Source of the DNA: an uncultured Bacteroidales bacterium
GTDB taxonomy: Bacteria > Bacteroidota > Bacteroidia > Bacteroidales > Bacteroidaceae
Assembly: GCA_902760315.1 (NCBI GenBank)
Contig: CACWFV010000003.1
Span: 1-64,000, forward strand
Direction: 5' to 3'
Length of the DNA: 64,000 nucleotides
Position numbers and translations under genes: made by a program. Under the pieces are notes generated by a model. The model made no database searches and was not told the DNA's origin. It was given only the letters and a program-made list of their open reading frames with translations. The stretch's first letter is position 1; each line of letters begins with the position of its first letter. Positions 1 to 6,456 of this stretch are shown piece after piece.

Positions 1-9
1 AAAAATGAC

Positions 10-17
10 TATCTTTG
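10..17 (+). promoter_or_regulatory. Bacteroidota -7 box upstream of the XRE gene
   Basis: TATCTTTG matches the TAnnTTTG -7 element used by the Bacteroidota primary sigma factor. It lies 27 bases before the ATG at 44. Transcription starting just after it would exclude the upstream in-frame ATG at 5, which decides the start of the next gene. The -33 element would lie outside the window. Confidence 0.6.
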
Positions 18-43
18 TACCCACAACATTTCATTATCCAAAT

Positions 44-259
44 ATGGACAAAGACATTAATCGCATCAAAGTGGTGCTTGCAGAAAAGAAGAGAACCAAC
101 AAATGGCTGGCTGAGCAACTTGGTTGTGCGCCAACCACGGTTTCTAAATGGTGTACCAATGTGTGCCAGCCACCAATGGAAACGTATATCAAGATAGCAA
201 AGATTCTTGAAGTGGAATTAAGCGAACTTGTCAATAAGAAATTCGCAGAAACAGTTTAA
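44..259 (+). CDS. Small XRE-family helix-turn-helix regulator
   Basis: This is a 71-residue protein that is almost entirely one Cro/C1-type helix-turn-helix. Residues about 8-55 contain the helix pair LAEQLGCAPTTVSKWCTN and the following INxLxELVN-like helix, here IAKILEVELSELVN. I place the start at 44 because the -7 box at 10-17 lies inside the longer frame that starts at 5. It probably binds DNA as a dimer and may repress its own promoter and the genes downstream, since a DUF4007 remnant follows after only 11 bases. Small XRE regulators often control restriction-type or toxin operons; that role here is inferred from position only. The family call is firm, the target is unknown. Confidence 0.85.
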   Translation: MDKDINRIKVVLAEKKRTNKWLAEQLGCAPTTVSKWCTNVCQPPMETYIKIAKILEVELSELVNKKFAETV

Positions 260-270
260 TAAAAAACAGA

Positions 271-764
271 ATGGAACAAAGATATATATTTTCTGGACAC
301 GAGTCTTTCCCTTGCAAGTCTTTGTGGCTGAAGAAAGGGTATGATTTTGTAGTTCAAGAAAAAAACTTTAGCAACCCTGATGCTGTAATAGATTTAGGCG
401 TAGGGAAAAACATGGTAGCCTCAATCCACTATTGGCTTCGCGTCTTTAAAATCTGCAAGGGCAATCAGCCAACGTGGCTTGGCAGGTATCTTTTTGATGA
501 GACGAATGGAAAAGATAAGTATATAGAAGATCTTGCCACACTATGGCTGCTGCATTTTTCTTTGGTATTAAAAACGATGCCTATTCGTTTGACTTGGTCA
601 CTAACAGGGGGACCAACGTCAGGACGCAGACTTATGTCCTGCCTGAAAAAGACAAAAGGCGTGCAAAAGAATTGGAAGAACAAATCAACATTCTTCTTTC
701 TGGTGACACCAATGTGGATGTTTGTACCCTTTTGGCGATATTGAACAAGAAGTTAAACAAATGA
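271..764 (+). pseudogene. Broken DUF4007-family gene
   Basis: The first 100 or so codons match the N-terminus of DUF4007 proteins: FSGHESFPCKSLWLKKGYD, LGVGKNMVASIHYW and DLATLWLLHFSLV are the family's hallmark blocks. After about base 565 the frame of the start codon turns into non-homologous sequence and ends at 744, while a shifted frame carries KNDAYSFDLVTN and a lysine-rich tail ending at 764. A one-base shift near 563-568 therefore splits the gene, and even if repaired the product would be about 160 residues against roughly 290 for the family, so an internal or C-terminal deletion is also likely. DUF4007 genes are often found with phosphorothioation or BREX-like and PAPS-reductase defence genes (from memory). 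Function of the remnant: probably none. Confidence 0.7.
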
Positions 765-771
765 TGGATTT

Positions 772-990
772 ATGGACAAGAAAACATTAGAATTTGTGAC
801 ATATTGCATCGGAAAACTTTCCGCACTGCTTCAACTGCCACAAAAAGAAATATACAAGCGTCTGAAGACATCGGGCATATTGTATGACTACATCGTACCC
901 TCATACGATGTGCTGCACACATTCAGTTCCCGATATCTAATGGAAGACCTAACCGAGTATATGAGGGAGAAAGGAGTGCTGCCGGCATGA
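772..990 (+). CDS. DUF3791-family small protein (first copy)
   Basis: A 72-residue helical protein recognisable as DUF3791 by its layout: an N-terminal helix FVTYCIGKLSALLQLPQKEIYKRL, a central GILYDYIVPSYDVLHTFSSRYLMEDL and an acidic end. It is the first gene of a three-gene set. Its TGA overlaps the ATG of the DUF3990 gene in an ATGA at 987-990, so translation of the two is probably coupled. DUF3791 and DUF3990 genes are regularly adjacent in gut Bacteroidota and Firmicutes, which suggests one functional unit. No catalytic residues are evident; a binding or antitoxin role is a guess. Confidence 0.75.
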   Translation: MDKKTLEFVTYCIGKLSALLQLPQKEIYKRLKTSGILYDYIVPSYDVLHTFSSRYLMEDLTEYMREKGVLPA

Positions 991-1457
991 GACTTTACCA
1001 TTCATCAAACGTATGCGTTGAGCATCCTGACACAGAGCATTCGCGCCTGTATCTTGACTTCGGACGTGGATTCTATCTAACCTCGCTTTACGAACAGGCT
1101 GTGAGGTATGCCCAGCGTTTCAAAAGAAGGGGGCAGCCAGCATGGCTTAACACCTATGAATATACTTGCGACGAAACGCTTTGGAACATAAAACGTTTTG
1201 AAAGCTATGACAAAGAATGGCTTGACTTTGTTGCTGGGTGCCGTGAAGGACAAGACACAGGAAACTATGACATGATAATAGGCGGCATCGCAAACGACAG
1301 AGTCATTATCACACTCGACAGATATTTCACTGGTGAGATTTCTCAAGAAGAAGCTCTTGGATTGCTGAGATATGAAAAGCCTAATATTCAATACTGCATA
1401 CGCACAGACAGAATGTTGCAGGAGTGTCTAACATTTATAGGGAGCGAACAATTATGA
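987..1457 (+). CDS. DUF3990-family protein, candidate ADP-ribosyltransferase-like fold
   Basis: A 156-residue protein that begins MRLYHSSN and continues with DFGRGFYLTSLYEQAVRYA, the two conserved blocks of DUF3990. These blocks (an aromatic-His near the start, then a G-x-G-F-Y-x-T segment about 25 residues later) resemble the NAD-binding H...Y pattern of ADP-ribosyltransferases, and I recall the family being placed in that clan; this is not proven by the sequence. The C-terminal block IQYCIRTDRMLQECLTF carries an aspartate where many homologues have a glutamate (from memory). The gene is sandwiched between two DUF3791 genes with ATGA overlaps on both sides, as expected for a stoichiometric complex or toxin-antitoxin arrangement. 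Confidence 0.75.
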   Translation: MRLYHSSNVCVEHPDTEHSRLYLDFGRGFYLTSLYEQAVRYAQRFKRRGQPAWLNTYEYTCDETLWNIKRFESYDKEWLDFVAGCREGQDTGNYDMIIGGIANDRVIITLDRYFTGEISQEEALGLLRYEKPNIQYCIRTDRMLQECLTFIGSEQL

Positions 1458-1696
1458 GTGACGAAAGCAAACAGATACTAAGAAGTTCCCAATGTGCCAG
1501 AATCATTGTCTGCATAAGCGAGATGTTCAATGTGTCACTCGACAAGGCTACCGACATCTTTTATAGTTCAGAGACTGCCAGCATGATAGAGGATGGTATT
1601 GCTGATTTGCATTGCCGTAGTGACAGGTATCTGGCTGGGGAAGTTTGGCGAGAATACCAAGAAAGTAAAAACGGTCAGGCGGAGATTAATCTATGA
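1454..1696 (+). CDS. DUF3791-family small protein (second copy)
   Basis: An 80-residue protein of the same family as the gene at 772-990 but clearly diverged: CARIIVCISEMFNVSLDKATDIFYSSETASMIEDGIADLHCRSDRYLAGEVWREY has the same helix-helix-acidic layout. I use the ATG at 1454, which overlaps the DUF3990 stop in an ATGA; the longer frame that starts at 1424 lies wholly within the preceding gene. It closes the DUF3791-DUF3990-DUF3791 set. Having one copy on each side of DUF3990 is typical of this cassette. Biochemical role unknown. Confidence 0.75.
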   Translation: MSDESKQILRSSQCARIIVCISEMFNVSLDKATDIFYSSETASMIEDGIADLHCRSDRYLAGEVWREYQESKNGQAEINL

Positions 1697-1733
1697 ACGT
1701 AAGACATATATTAGGCATAACCGTTAAGACATC

Positions 1734-2810
1734 ATGAATATGACTTTACCACAATCTGAAGAACTATCAACCAGTGCTATGAACCGTGTGTTTGATGACA
1801 CAACGGCCACGTATAAATTCTACTGGCTCTTGGCGTTGCTTGATATGCATGTTAAAGAGCAGTTGGATGAAATGTTGGCTCTCAAAGTGGCTGCAAGAAT
1901 GGTGGCTTATGCGTGGTATCCTATTGAATACTTCAATCTGTCGTTTGGCAAGGGCGATTCAATGGAGACAATAATCCCGGAAGTGGCAGAACTTACGGGA
2001 ATAACGGTCGATGACAAACTGGAGGATAAGAACAATGTGATTACAGATGCGGTATTTGCCAACCGACACGTTAAGAATGAGGTTAAGAAACTGATTAAAA
2101 ACGTTCCTTTTTGGTTTCAATCTCCATGGATAAGAACTTCTGACCCAAAGGAGATGCAGATTCGTTCTCAGTCTCTTGAGAATAATTGTCTGTATTCGCT
2201 GACAGGAACGGGTGAAGGTCTGACGGTGACAATCAATCCAAGTTGGAGCCATTATCTGAAAACGAACTATGAGATATTGCGTGACTTCGCATTTTGGAAT
2301 CTTACGCTGTTTTTACAATCCAAGAATCCCAACGTGCCGAATGTCGCAGGCAAACTGATTCGTCCAGAAAAACGTGATGCGCTGACAGCCCAGACTAAAT
2401 TTTGGAATAAAGTCATTGAAATTGGCGGGCCAATCACTTGTATATACACAGACACTCCGCTGGGCATAAAGCAGTTTGAACTTGACCATTTCATGCCGTG
2501 GAGTTTCGTTTCTCATAACCAAAACTGGAATCTCATTCCGGCTAATGGTAGCATCAACTCGTCAAAGAGCAATCGCATTCCAGACTTGAAACACTATCTG
2601 CCAAAGATGGCAAGCGAACAACATAAAGCCCTTCGGCTATACATACCTGTCAGTAAACAAAAGGATGCAATCTTGAATGAGTATTATGCTCTGGGAGCCT
2701 CGCCAAGAGACTTGATGCAGATGAACGATGAGGCTTTCCTGAAGAAGTTCTATGATACGTTCTCCCCATTGAGTCAGATGGCACTCAACATGGGCTTTCA
2801 ACAATTCTAA
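1734..2810 (+). CDS. HNH endonuclease domain protein
   Basis: A 358-residue protein with an all-alpha N-terminal region of about 230 residues and an HNH nuclease motif at about residues 240-285. FELDHFMPWSFVSHNQNWNL is the first half (the DH pair supplies the general base and metal ligand), followed by IPANGSINSSKSNRIPD, where asparagine and lysine positions fit the NxxxKxxR block of HNH_4-type nucleases. Before it, CIYTDTPL replaces the usual CxxC knuckle with a single cysteine. Such proteins occur in restriction systems and phage-defence islands. It is followed after 12 bases by the methyltransferase-HIT gene, so the two are probably co-transcribed. Whether it cuts DNA, and which DNA, cannot be read from sequence. 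Confidence 0.75.
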   Translation: MNMTLPQSEELSTSAMNRVFDDTTATYKFYWLLALLDMHVKEQLDEMLALKVAARMVAYAWYPIEYFNLSFGKGDSMETIIPEVAELTGITVDDKLEDKNNVITDAVFANRHVKNEVKKLIKNVPFWFQSPWIRTSDPKEMQIRSQSLENNCLYSLTGTGEGLTVTINPSWSHYLKTNYEILRDFAFWNLTLFLQSKNPNVPNVAGKLIRPEKRDALTAQTKFWNKVIEIGGPITCIYTDTPLGIKQFELDHFMPWSFVSHNQNWNLIPANGSINSSKSNRIPDLKHYLPKMASEQHKALRLYIPVSKQKDAILNEYYALGASPRDLMQMNDEAFLKKFYDTFSPLSQMALNMGFQQF

Positions 2811-2822
2811 AGCAATCAAACT

Positions 2823-3941
2823 ATGGAACCGATTATAAACCACCCTTATCTAACGGCAATTAAGCGAACGGCGATGTCTGTTCCTACCCGATACCTTTTG
2901 GAGCATGATCTGCTGAAAGGGAGGATTCTCGATTTCGGTTGCGGCTATGGTTTCGATACCGATGAGTTGAAGAAGCAAGGGCATGACATTATTGGCTATG
3001 ATTATTACTATCGCCCTGACTTCCCTGAAGGAAAGTTTGATACAATCATCTGCAATTACGTGTTGAATGTACTGGAGCCATACGCACAGGCAGAGGTGTT
3101 GATGAATGTAACCAACCTGCTCTCACCAAAAGGAACTGCTTACTTTGCCGTTCGTCGCGATTTGACAGAAGAAGGCTTTCGGCTGCATGCCATTCATAAG
3201 CAGTGGACTTATCAGTGCAACGTCAAATTGCCATACAAGAGCCTCGTCGCTAATAAGAGCTACGAACTCTATCAGTATAACCACTTTAACAAGCTGCCGA
3301 GGAAAGACGGAGTGCGATGCCATTTCTGCAATCTTGCCCGATATGTGGAAATCATTTGCGAGACGGCCACTTGTGTTGCCTTCTACGATGGTTATCCTGT
3401 ATCACCTGGTCATGCGCTAATTATTCCGAAGCGGCACGTTGCTAACTACTTTGACCTGACTAATCACGAGCGCGAGGCTATGAACGTAGTGCTGCAATAT
3501 GTGAAGCAAAAGATTGACGAGCGTTTTCATCCTGACGGTTACAACATCGGAATCAATGTAAACGAAGCCGCGGGGCAATCCGTATTCCATTGCCACATGC
3601 ACCTGATTCCACGATATAAAGGCGACGTGCCTAACCCTAAAGGCGGAGTAAGGGGCGTAATTCCGAGTAAGCAAAACTACTCGGCAGAAGAGAAACCTCA
3701 ATATGAGAAAGTATCAAGAGCTTCTGGAGAAAAAGAAAATAGAGGCAAGAAATGGAGCAAAGCAGATGATGAGCGGCTATGGACAATGCTCTACCAAAAA
3801 GTGGGAATCAAAGAGATTGCAAATGAATTCGGGCGATCTGAATATGCTATACACTGTCGTCTGAAGAAATTGGGGAAAGCCCATCCTGTAGAAGACGATG
3901 AAATAAGAGAGTGTTATCATCATGTGTTTGGAGACAGGTAG
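2823..3941 (+). CDS. Class I SAM methyltransferase - HIT hydrolase - HTH fusion
   Basis: A 372-residue three-part protein. Residues about 20-125 form a class I methyltransferase: ILDFGCGYGFDTDELKKQGH is the SAM-binding motif I and the acidic end of strand 2 follows at IIGYDYYY, then FDTIICNYVLNVL as motif IV. Residues about 160-285 form a HIT domain with substrate loop VAFYDGYPVSPGHALIIPKRH and the catalytic triad-like FHCHMHLIPRY. Residues about 310-360 form a SANT/Myb-like or HTH domain, KWSKADDERLWTML...IANEFGRSEYAIHCRLKKL, the kind seen in helicase- or nuclease-linked proteins. HIT enzymes hydrolyse nucleotidyl-phosphoramide or dinucleoside bonds; methyl acceptor unknown. Methyltransferase-HIT fusions exist in databases as I recall; the third domain suggests nucleic-acid targeting. 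Last gene of the island, followed by a hairpin. Confidence 0.8.
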   Translation: MEPIINHPYLTAIKRTAMSVPTRYLLEHDLLKGRILDFGCGYGFDTDELKKQGHDIIGYDYYYRPDFPEGKFDTIICNYVLNVLEPYAQAEVLMNVTNLLSPKGTAYFAVRRDLTEEGFRLHAIHKQWTYQCNVKLPYKSLVANKSYELYQYNHFNKLPRKDGVRCHFCNLARYVEIICETATCVAFYDGYPVSPGHALIIPKRHVANYFDLTNHEREAMNVVLQYVKQKIDERFHPDGYNIGINVNEAAGQSVFHCHMHLIPRYKGDVPNPKGGVRGVIPSKQNYSAEEKPQYEKVSRASGEKENRGKKWSKADDERLWTMLYQKVGIKEIANEFGRSEYAIHCRLKKLGKAHPVEDDEIRECYHHVFGDR

Positions 3942-3958
3942 CGTCTGTTAATACAACA

Positions 3959-3995
3959 AATCCGCAGATTCTTCGATATGAGAAATCTGCGGATT
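3959..3995. terminator. Hairpin between convergent transcripts
   Basis: Perfect 12-bp arms (AATCCGCAGATT at 3959-3970 and AATCTGCGGATT at 3984-3995) with a 13-base loop. It lies 18 bases after the methyltransferase-HIT stop and 18 bases past the smalltalk stop on the other strand, so it could end both transcripts. The T-run is weak. Confidence 0.65.
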
Positions 3996-4013
3996 CTGTT
4001 TCATGTTAGAGGT

Positions 4014-4133
4014 TCAGAACGTTATCGGGCCGTAGCCCATGCACGAGGTGGTACTCAGTGCCGTGATGACGGAGGCGATGATGCTGCCGATGATCTGGAG
4101 GATGGTCTTCCACGTTTCCTTGTTGTTCTTCAT
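4014..4133 (-). CDS. Smalltalk-type mini lipoprotein
   Basis: A 39-residue protein read on the minus strand: basic start MKNNKETWKT, hydrophobic ILQIIGSIIASVITALSTTSC, then a short tail ending PITF. The hydrophobic stretch followed by a cysteine looks like a lipoprotein signal. This is the pattern of the 'smalltalk' proteins of Bacteroidota, which characteristically sit next to an HU-like DNA-binding gene, exactly as here (30 bases downstream of the HU-like frame). Function unknown in the family. The assignment rests on sequence pattern plus neighbour. Confidence 0.75.
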   Translation of the reverse strand: MKNNKETWKTILQIIGSIIASVITALSTTSCMGYGPITF

Positions 4134-4162
4134 GGCTCAATGCGTTTTACGGGGGCAGGGGG

Positions 4163-4619
4163 TTAGGGTTCCGGGGGGGCGTCACCGTCGCCCTTGGACT
4201 TGGCGTTCAGGGAGTCGATGCTGATGAACTCAGCTTTTTTCAGGAACTGCCGGCTTGAGAGGTTCACCTCCTGCTCCTGGCCGGGGAGGAATCGGATGTG
4301 GAGACCCTTGATGTGCTCCTGCACGTTGTAATCCTCCTTCTTGGCTGCACCGGCGCTCTCGAGGGTGGTGTAGAACGTGCCGAGGCCGTCAATCTTCACC
4401 TTCTTCGACTCCAGGAGCATCTCCACCAGACAGCTGCGGAACTTCTCCAGCACGCCGTAGACAACGTCGGGGGTGTAGATCGAACCGTGCTCGGCGATGT
4501 GCTGTGCCAGGCGTCGCGTGTTGAGCGTCTCGAGCGACTTGGTGCGTCCGAACCACTTTACCATAGGCCTTCGATGCCGTGTTCATGTTCTTCTTCAGGT
4601 CATACAAAATCTTTGCCAT
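4163..4619 (-). pseudogene. HU-like DNA-binding protein gene with a one-base frameshift
   Basis: The gene encodes the HU-related family (TIGR01201 type) of Bacteroidota. The start codon at 4617-4619 gives MAKILYDLKKNMNTASKAYGK, the standard family N-terminus, and then the frame is lost. One base to the side the sequence continues WFGRTKSLETLNTRRLAQHI..VVYGVLEKFRSCLVEMLLESKKVKIDGLGTFY to a stop at 4163, again family-typical. Removing one base at about 4556 joins them into a 151-residue protein, the normal length. The C-terminal tail KSKGDGDAPPEP is acidic-proline rich as in relatives. Either a recent frameshift or a sequence error; the smalltalk partner downstream is intact. Confidence 0.8.
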
Positions 4620-4713
4620 AGTTGTGTGTATTTTTTTTCATGGTATTAGACTTCTGTCGTGACAATCTACATCGGCTTGCCACTTACCGCTTTGTCTCTC
4701 ATGATTGACAATG

Positions 4714-4721
4714 CAAAGGTA
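4714..4721 (-). promoter_or_regulatory. -7 box for the HU-like/smalltalk unit
   Basis: On the minus strand this reads TACCTTTG, a TAnnTTTG -7 element, 95 bases before the HU-like ATG. The homology of the neighbouring AlbA remnant on the + strand begins exactly at this point, so the promoter marks the boundary of the insertion or deletion that truncated it. Confidence 0.55.
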
Positions 4722-5257
4722 CGATATTTCTTGCACTTGTAAAGGCTATGGTGAACATCAGGATGATAGATACACAGGGTTATGGTATCCATAAGATGTA
4801 CCAGAGCCAAAAAGATCGCTATCTCCCAATGCCAGACTACGACCTGTCAACAGCGGATGAGGTCGTTCTCAATCTTCCTGGCACTATCATCGATGAGAAC
4901 TACAGCCTAATGCTGCTTGCCAATCAGGACATGTCGCTGATGGATGCTGTGTTACTGGACCAAGTTTAGAAAGGGAAACCCATCAACGACAACGCTATAA
5001 AGAAACTGAGGAAGGAGGGACTGATAGAAGGTAGGAAACCTCACTTGTATGTTTCAAAGCAGATTGCTAAGGCGACTAATACGCAGGTGGAATATACTTT
5101 GAGAAAGGGATTCAACGACGCAGAATGTCAGGAGTGGATTATGAAAGCCCTTAACGACCACAAGGTGCTAAGTAGGAAGCAGATTAACGAACTGCTCTGG
5201 AATAAGCTGCCTGTAGATCTTGACAAAGACAGAATGTGGCATCGAAAAGAATCTTAG
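4721..5257 (+). pseudogene. Remnant of an AlbA_2/Schlafen-like ATP-binding protein (RecG-like C-terminal half)
   Basis: The readable frame matches the C-terminal half of the large 'AlbA_2 domain / putative transcriptional regulator' family: AMVNIRMIDTQGYGIHKMY, PMPDYDLSTADEVVLNLPGTIIDENYS, then after an in-frame TAG at 4967-4969 KGKPINDNAIKKLRKEGLIEGRKPHLYVSKQIA and a winged-helix-like KVLSRKQINELLWNKLP. Both pieces are in the same frame, so the amber codon most likely replaced a glutamine codon. The N-terminal AlbA and ATPase parts are missing and the C-terminus runs into a repeat tract at 5254. The gene is dead. Relatives may act as nucleases or transcription regulators. Confidence 0.7.
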
Positions 5258-5480
5258 ACGAATTTAGACGAGCTTAGACGAAAATTAAGACGAGTTTAGA
5301 CGGGGAAATTAAAGCGAGATTTACGTGACTTTTAAGCGAGATTTTAAGCGAGAATCTTCTGAACCCCCTTTATTTAGGGCATTTCTCGATTAGAAAAATT
5401 ACGTGGCGTTAAGCGAGATTTACGTGAGATTTAGACGAGCTTAGACGAGAATTTAGACGGGATTAGACGAAATCTAAGAC
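5254..5480. repeat. Degenerate short-repeat tract (TTAGACGA / TTAAGCGAGA units)
   Basis: About 16 units of 10-12 bases. The left block has five TTAGACGA-like units with 10-11-base spacing (5254-5303). The middle holds AAGCGAGATTT and TTACGTGA units interrupted by unique sequence at 5357-5400, and the right block returns to TTAGACGAGC / TTAGACGAGA / TTAGACGG units (5430-5480). It covers the C-terminal end of the AlbA remnant and the C-terminal codons of the minus gene at 5431. There are no unique spacers, so it is not a CRISPR array. Confidence 0.75.
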
Positions 5481-5718
5481 GAAAAGAGGTGGAGAAGGAA
5501 CCGGTTCCCTTGCTGCCTTCGCCTTCGTAGTCGGCAGAAACAGGGAACTGGTTGATGAGCCTGTCAGCATCTTCCTCCTCCAGATGCTTAGTCAATTCCA
5601 GTTCAATGACCATCCGACGCTCGTTGTAGCTCAGATTCCAGATGCATTCTCCAAGAACAGCATTGACCACCGTCCTTATCTCGTCCTGAGTGCGCCAGAT
5701 GCTGTCGTAGTCAGTCAT
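5431..5718 (-). CDS. Conserved hypothetical protein, C-terminus running into repeats
   Basis: A 95-residue acidic protein, MTDYDSIWRTQDEIRTVVNAVLGECIWNLSYNERRMVIELELTKHLEEEDADRLINQFPVSADY, followed by a basic, serine- and arginine-rich tail FSTSFRLRFRLIPSKFSSK that is simply the translation of the repeat tract. The true protein probably ended earlier in an ancestor. The start overlaps the end of the upstream reading frame by 8 bases (ATGACTGA), which supports the start and indicates a thioredoxin-led operon. I do not recognise a domain. Confidence 0.5.
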   Translation of the reverse strand: MTDYDSIWRTQDEIRTVVNAVLGECIWNLSYNERRMVIELELTKHLEEEDADRLINQFPVSADYEGEGSKGTGSFSTSFRLRFRLIPSKFSSKLV

Positions 5719-6012
5719 AGTATTCTATCTGTAGTTCCTGACTCACATCGAACTCGCGGCCATCATCATAGTAGTAGATCAGTCGCAATCCCCTATAGAC
5801 TGATGGAACCTTCAAGACTTCCAGCAGATGCCACTTCGGTTTTCCGAAATCGTAGGATGAGCGGTCAAGGATAATGCGGTTGGAATATAGTCAAAGTGAT
5901 AGTAGCCACCACCTAGACAAGAATCTCCAGGCTTCAACAGGTCTTTATGCTGATTCACCATCCCAAGACGGAATAAGCCATCCAACGTGATTATAAATTT
6001 CGGCTGTGTCAT
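5711..6012 (-). pseudogene. Conserved hypothetical gene with a one-base deletion
   Basis: From the ATG at 6010-6012 the frame reads MTQPKFIITLDGLFRLGMVNQH..LLKPGDSCLGGGYYHFDYIP; from about 5878 a shifted frame reads RIILDRSSYDFGKPKWHLLEVL..VYRGLRLIYYYDDGREFDVSQELQIEYYD and stops at 5711. Joined by one inserted base near 5879 this is a normal-looking 100-residue protein of a family I remember only as an uncharacterised Bacteroidota protein. The ATG overlaps the thioredoxin stop (ATGA) and its own stop overlaps the next start, so all three were translationally coupled. Confidence 0.65.
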
Positions 6013-6326
6013 AATTCTAAGAAACGATTTATGTTGTACTTCAATTCCTCCAAGTCGATGAACTGTACTCCACGGTAGACTTCCTTGCCTTCCATCAGAA
6101 GTAGCACCGTTGGCCCTGAATAAACGAGGAAACGGCCTGCAATCAAAGGCTCTTCCGTTATGTCTGTATAGAATGAGCAAAGGGATGGAATGCCGTCCGC
6201 CAGCCGTTCCACCTTGTCGAGCATCACATTGCAGACTCCACAATCAGGAGCCTTGACATAAAAGAGGCATAGCCGATTGTCTGCTATCGTCTGCTCTATG
6301 TCTCGTATGTCAGTCAAGTGTATCAT
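6009..6326 (-). CDS. Thioredoxin-family protein
   Basis: A 105-residue thioredoxin fold without signal peptide. Residues 20-35 read CLFYVKAPDCGVCNVM, with the redox pair Cys29 and Cys32 in CGVC. The cis-proline side is SGPTVLLLMEGKEV near residue 75, followed by the GxxF-like helix IDLEELKYNINRFL. It is a cytosolic thiol-disulfide protein of the YbbN/TrxA-like small type. The unusual CGVC active site and short length argue against it being the housekeeping thioredoxin (CGPC). It leads a minus-strand set with two conserved hypothetical genes, linked by overlapping codons. Confidence 0.8.
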   Translation of the reverse strand: MIHLTDIRDIEQTIADNRLCLFYVKAPDCGVCNVMLDKVERLADGIPSLCSFYTDITEEPLIAGRFLVYSGPTVLLLMEGKEVYRGVQFIDLEELKYNINRFLEL

Positions 6327-6336
6327 AGCAAAAACT

Positions 6337-6452
6337 CTATGTAAGCAGCATCACGATGACGCTGACGATGGTTACTATGGTGGTGAAGATGCGGAAGCCT
6401 CGTTCTGGCAGGAATTTTACTAAGCGGATGCCTAAGTATGTATGCTGAGAAA
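6337..6452 (-). pseudogene. C-terminal scrap of a TauE/SafE-type (TSUP) permease
   Basis: The minus frame ending at 6337 reads YLGIRLVKFLPERGFRIFTT followed by IVTIVSVIVMLLT, which looks like the last transmembrane segment and preceding loop of TSUP permeases (pattern G-x-x-L-V-K...P-E-x-x-F-R). There is no start codon and a stop lies immediately upstream, so only about 38 codons remain between the esterase and the thioredoxin. The similarity is by eye and moderate. Confidence 0.45.
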
Positions 6453-6456
6453 TCTA

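Noticed and set aside
4389..4619. 76-codon minus frame as an independent gene
   Set aside because: Its first 21 residues are the HU-like N-terminus and the rest is the shifted frame; it is part of the frameshifted gene.
5254..5480. Possible CRISPR array
   Set aside because: Units are 10-12 bases, abutting and degenerate, with no spacers of constant length and no cas genes.
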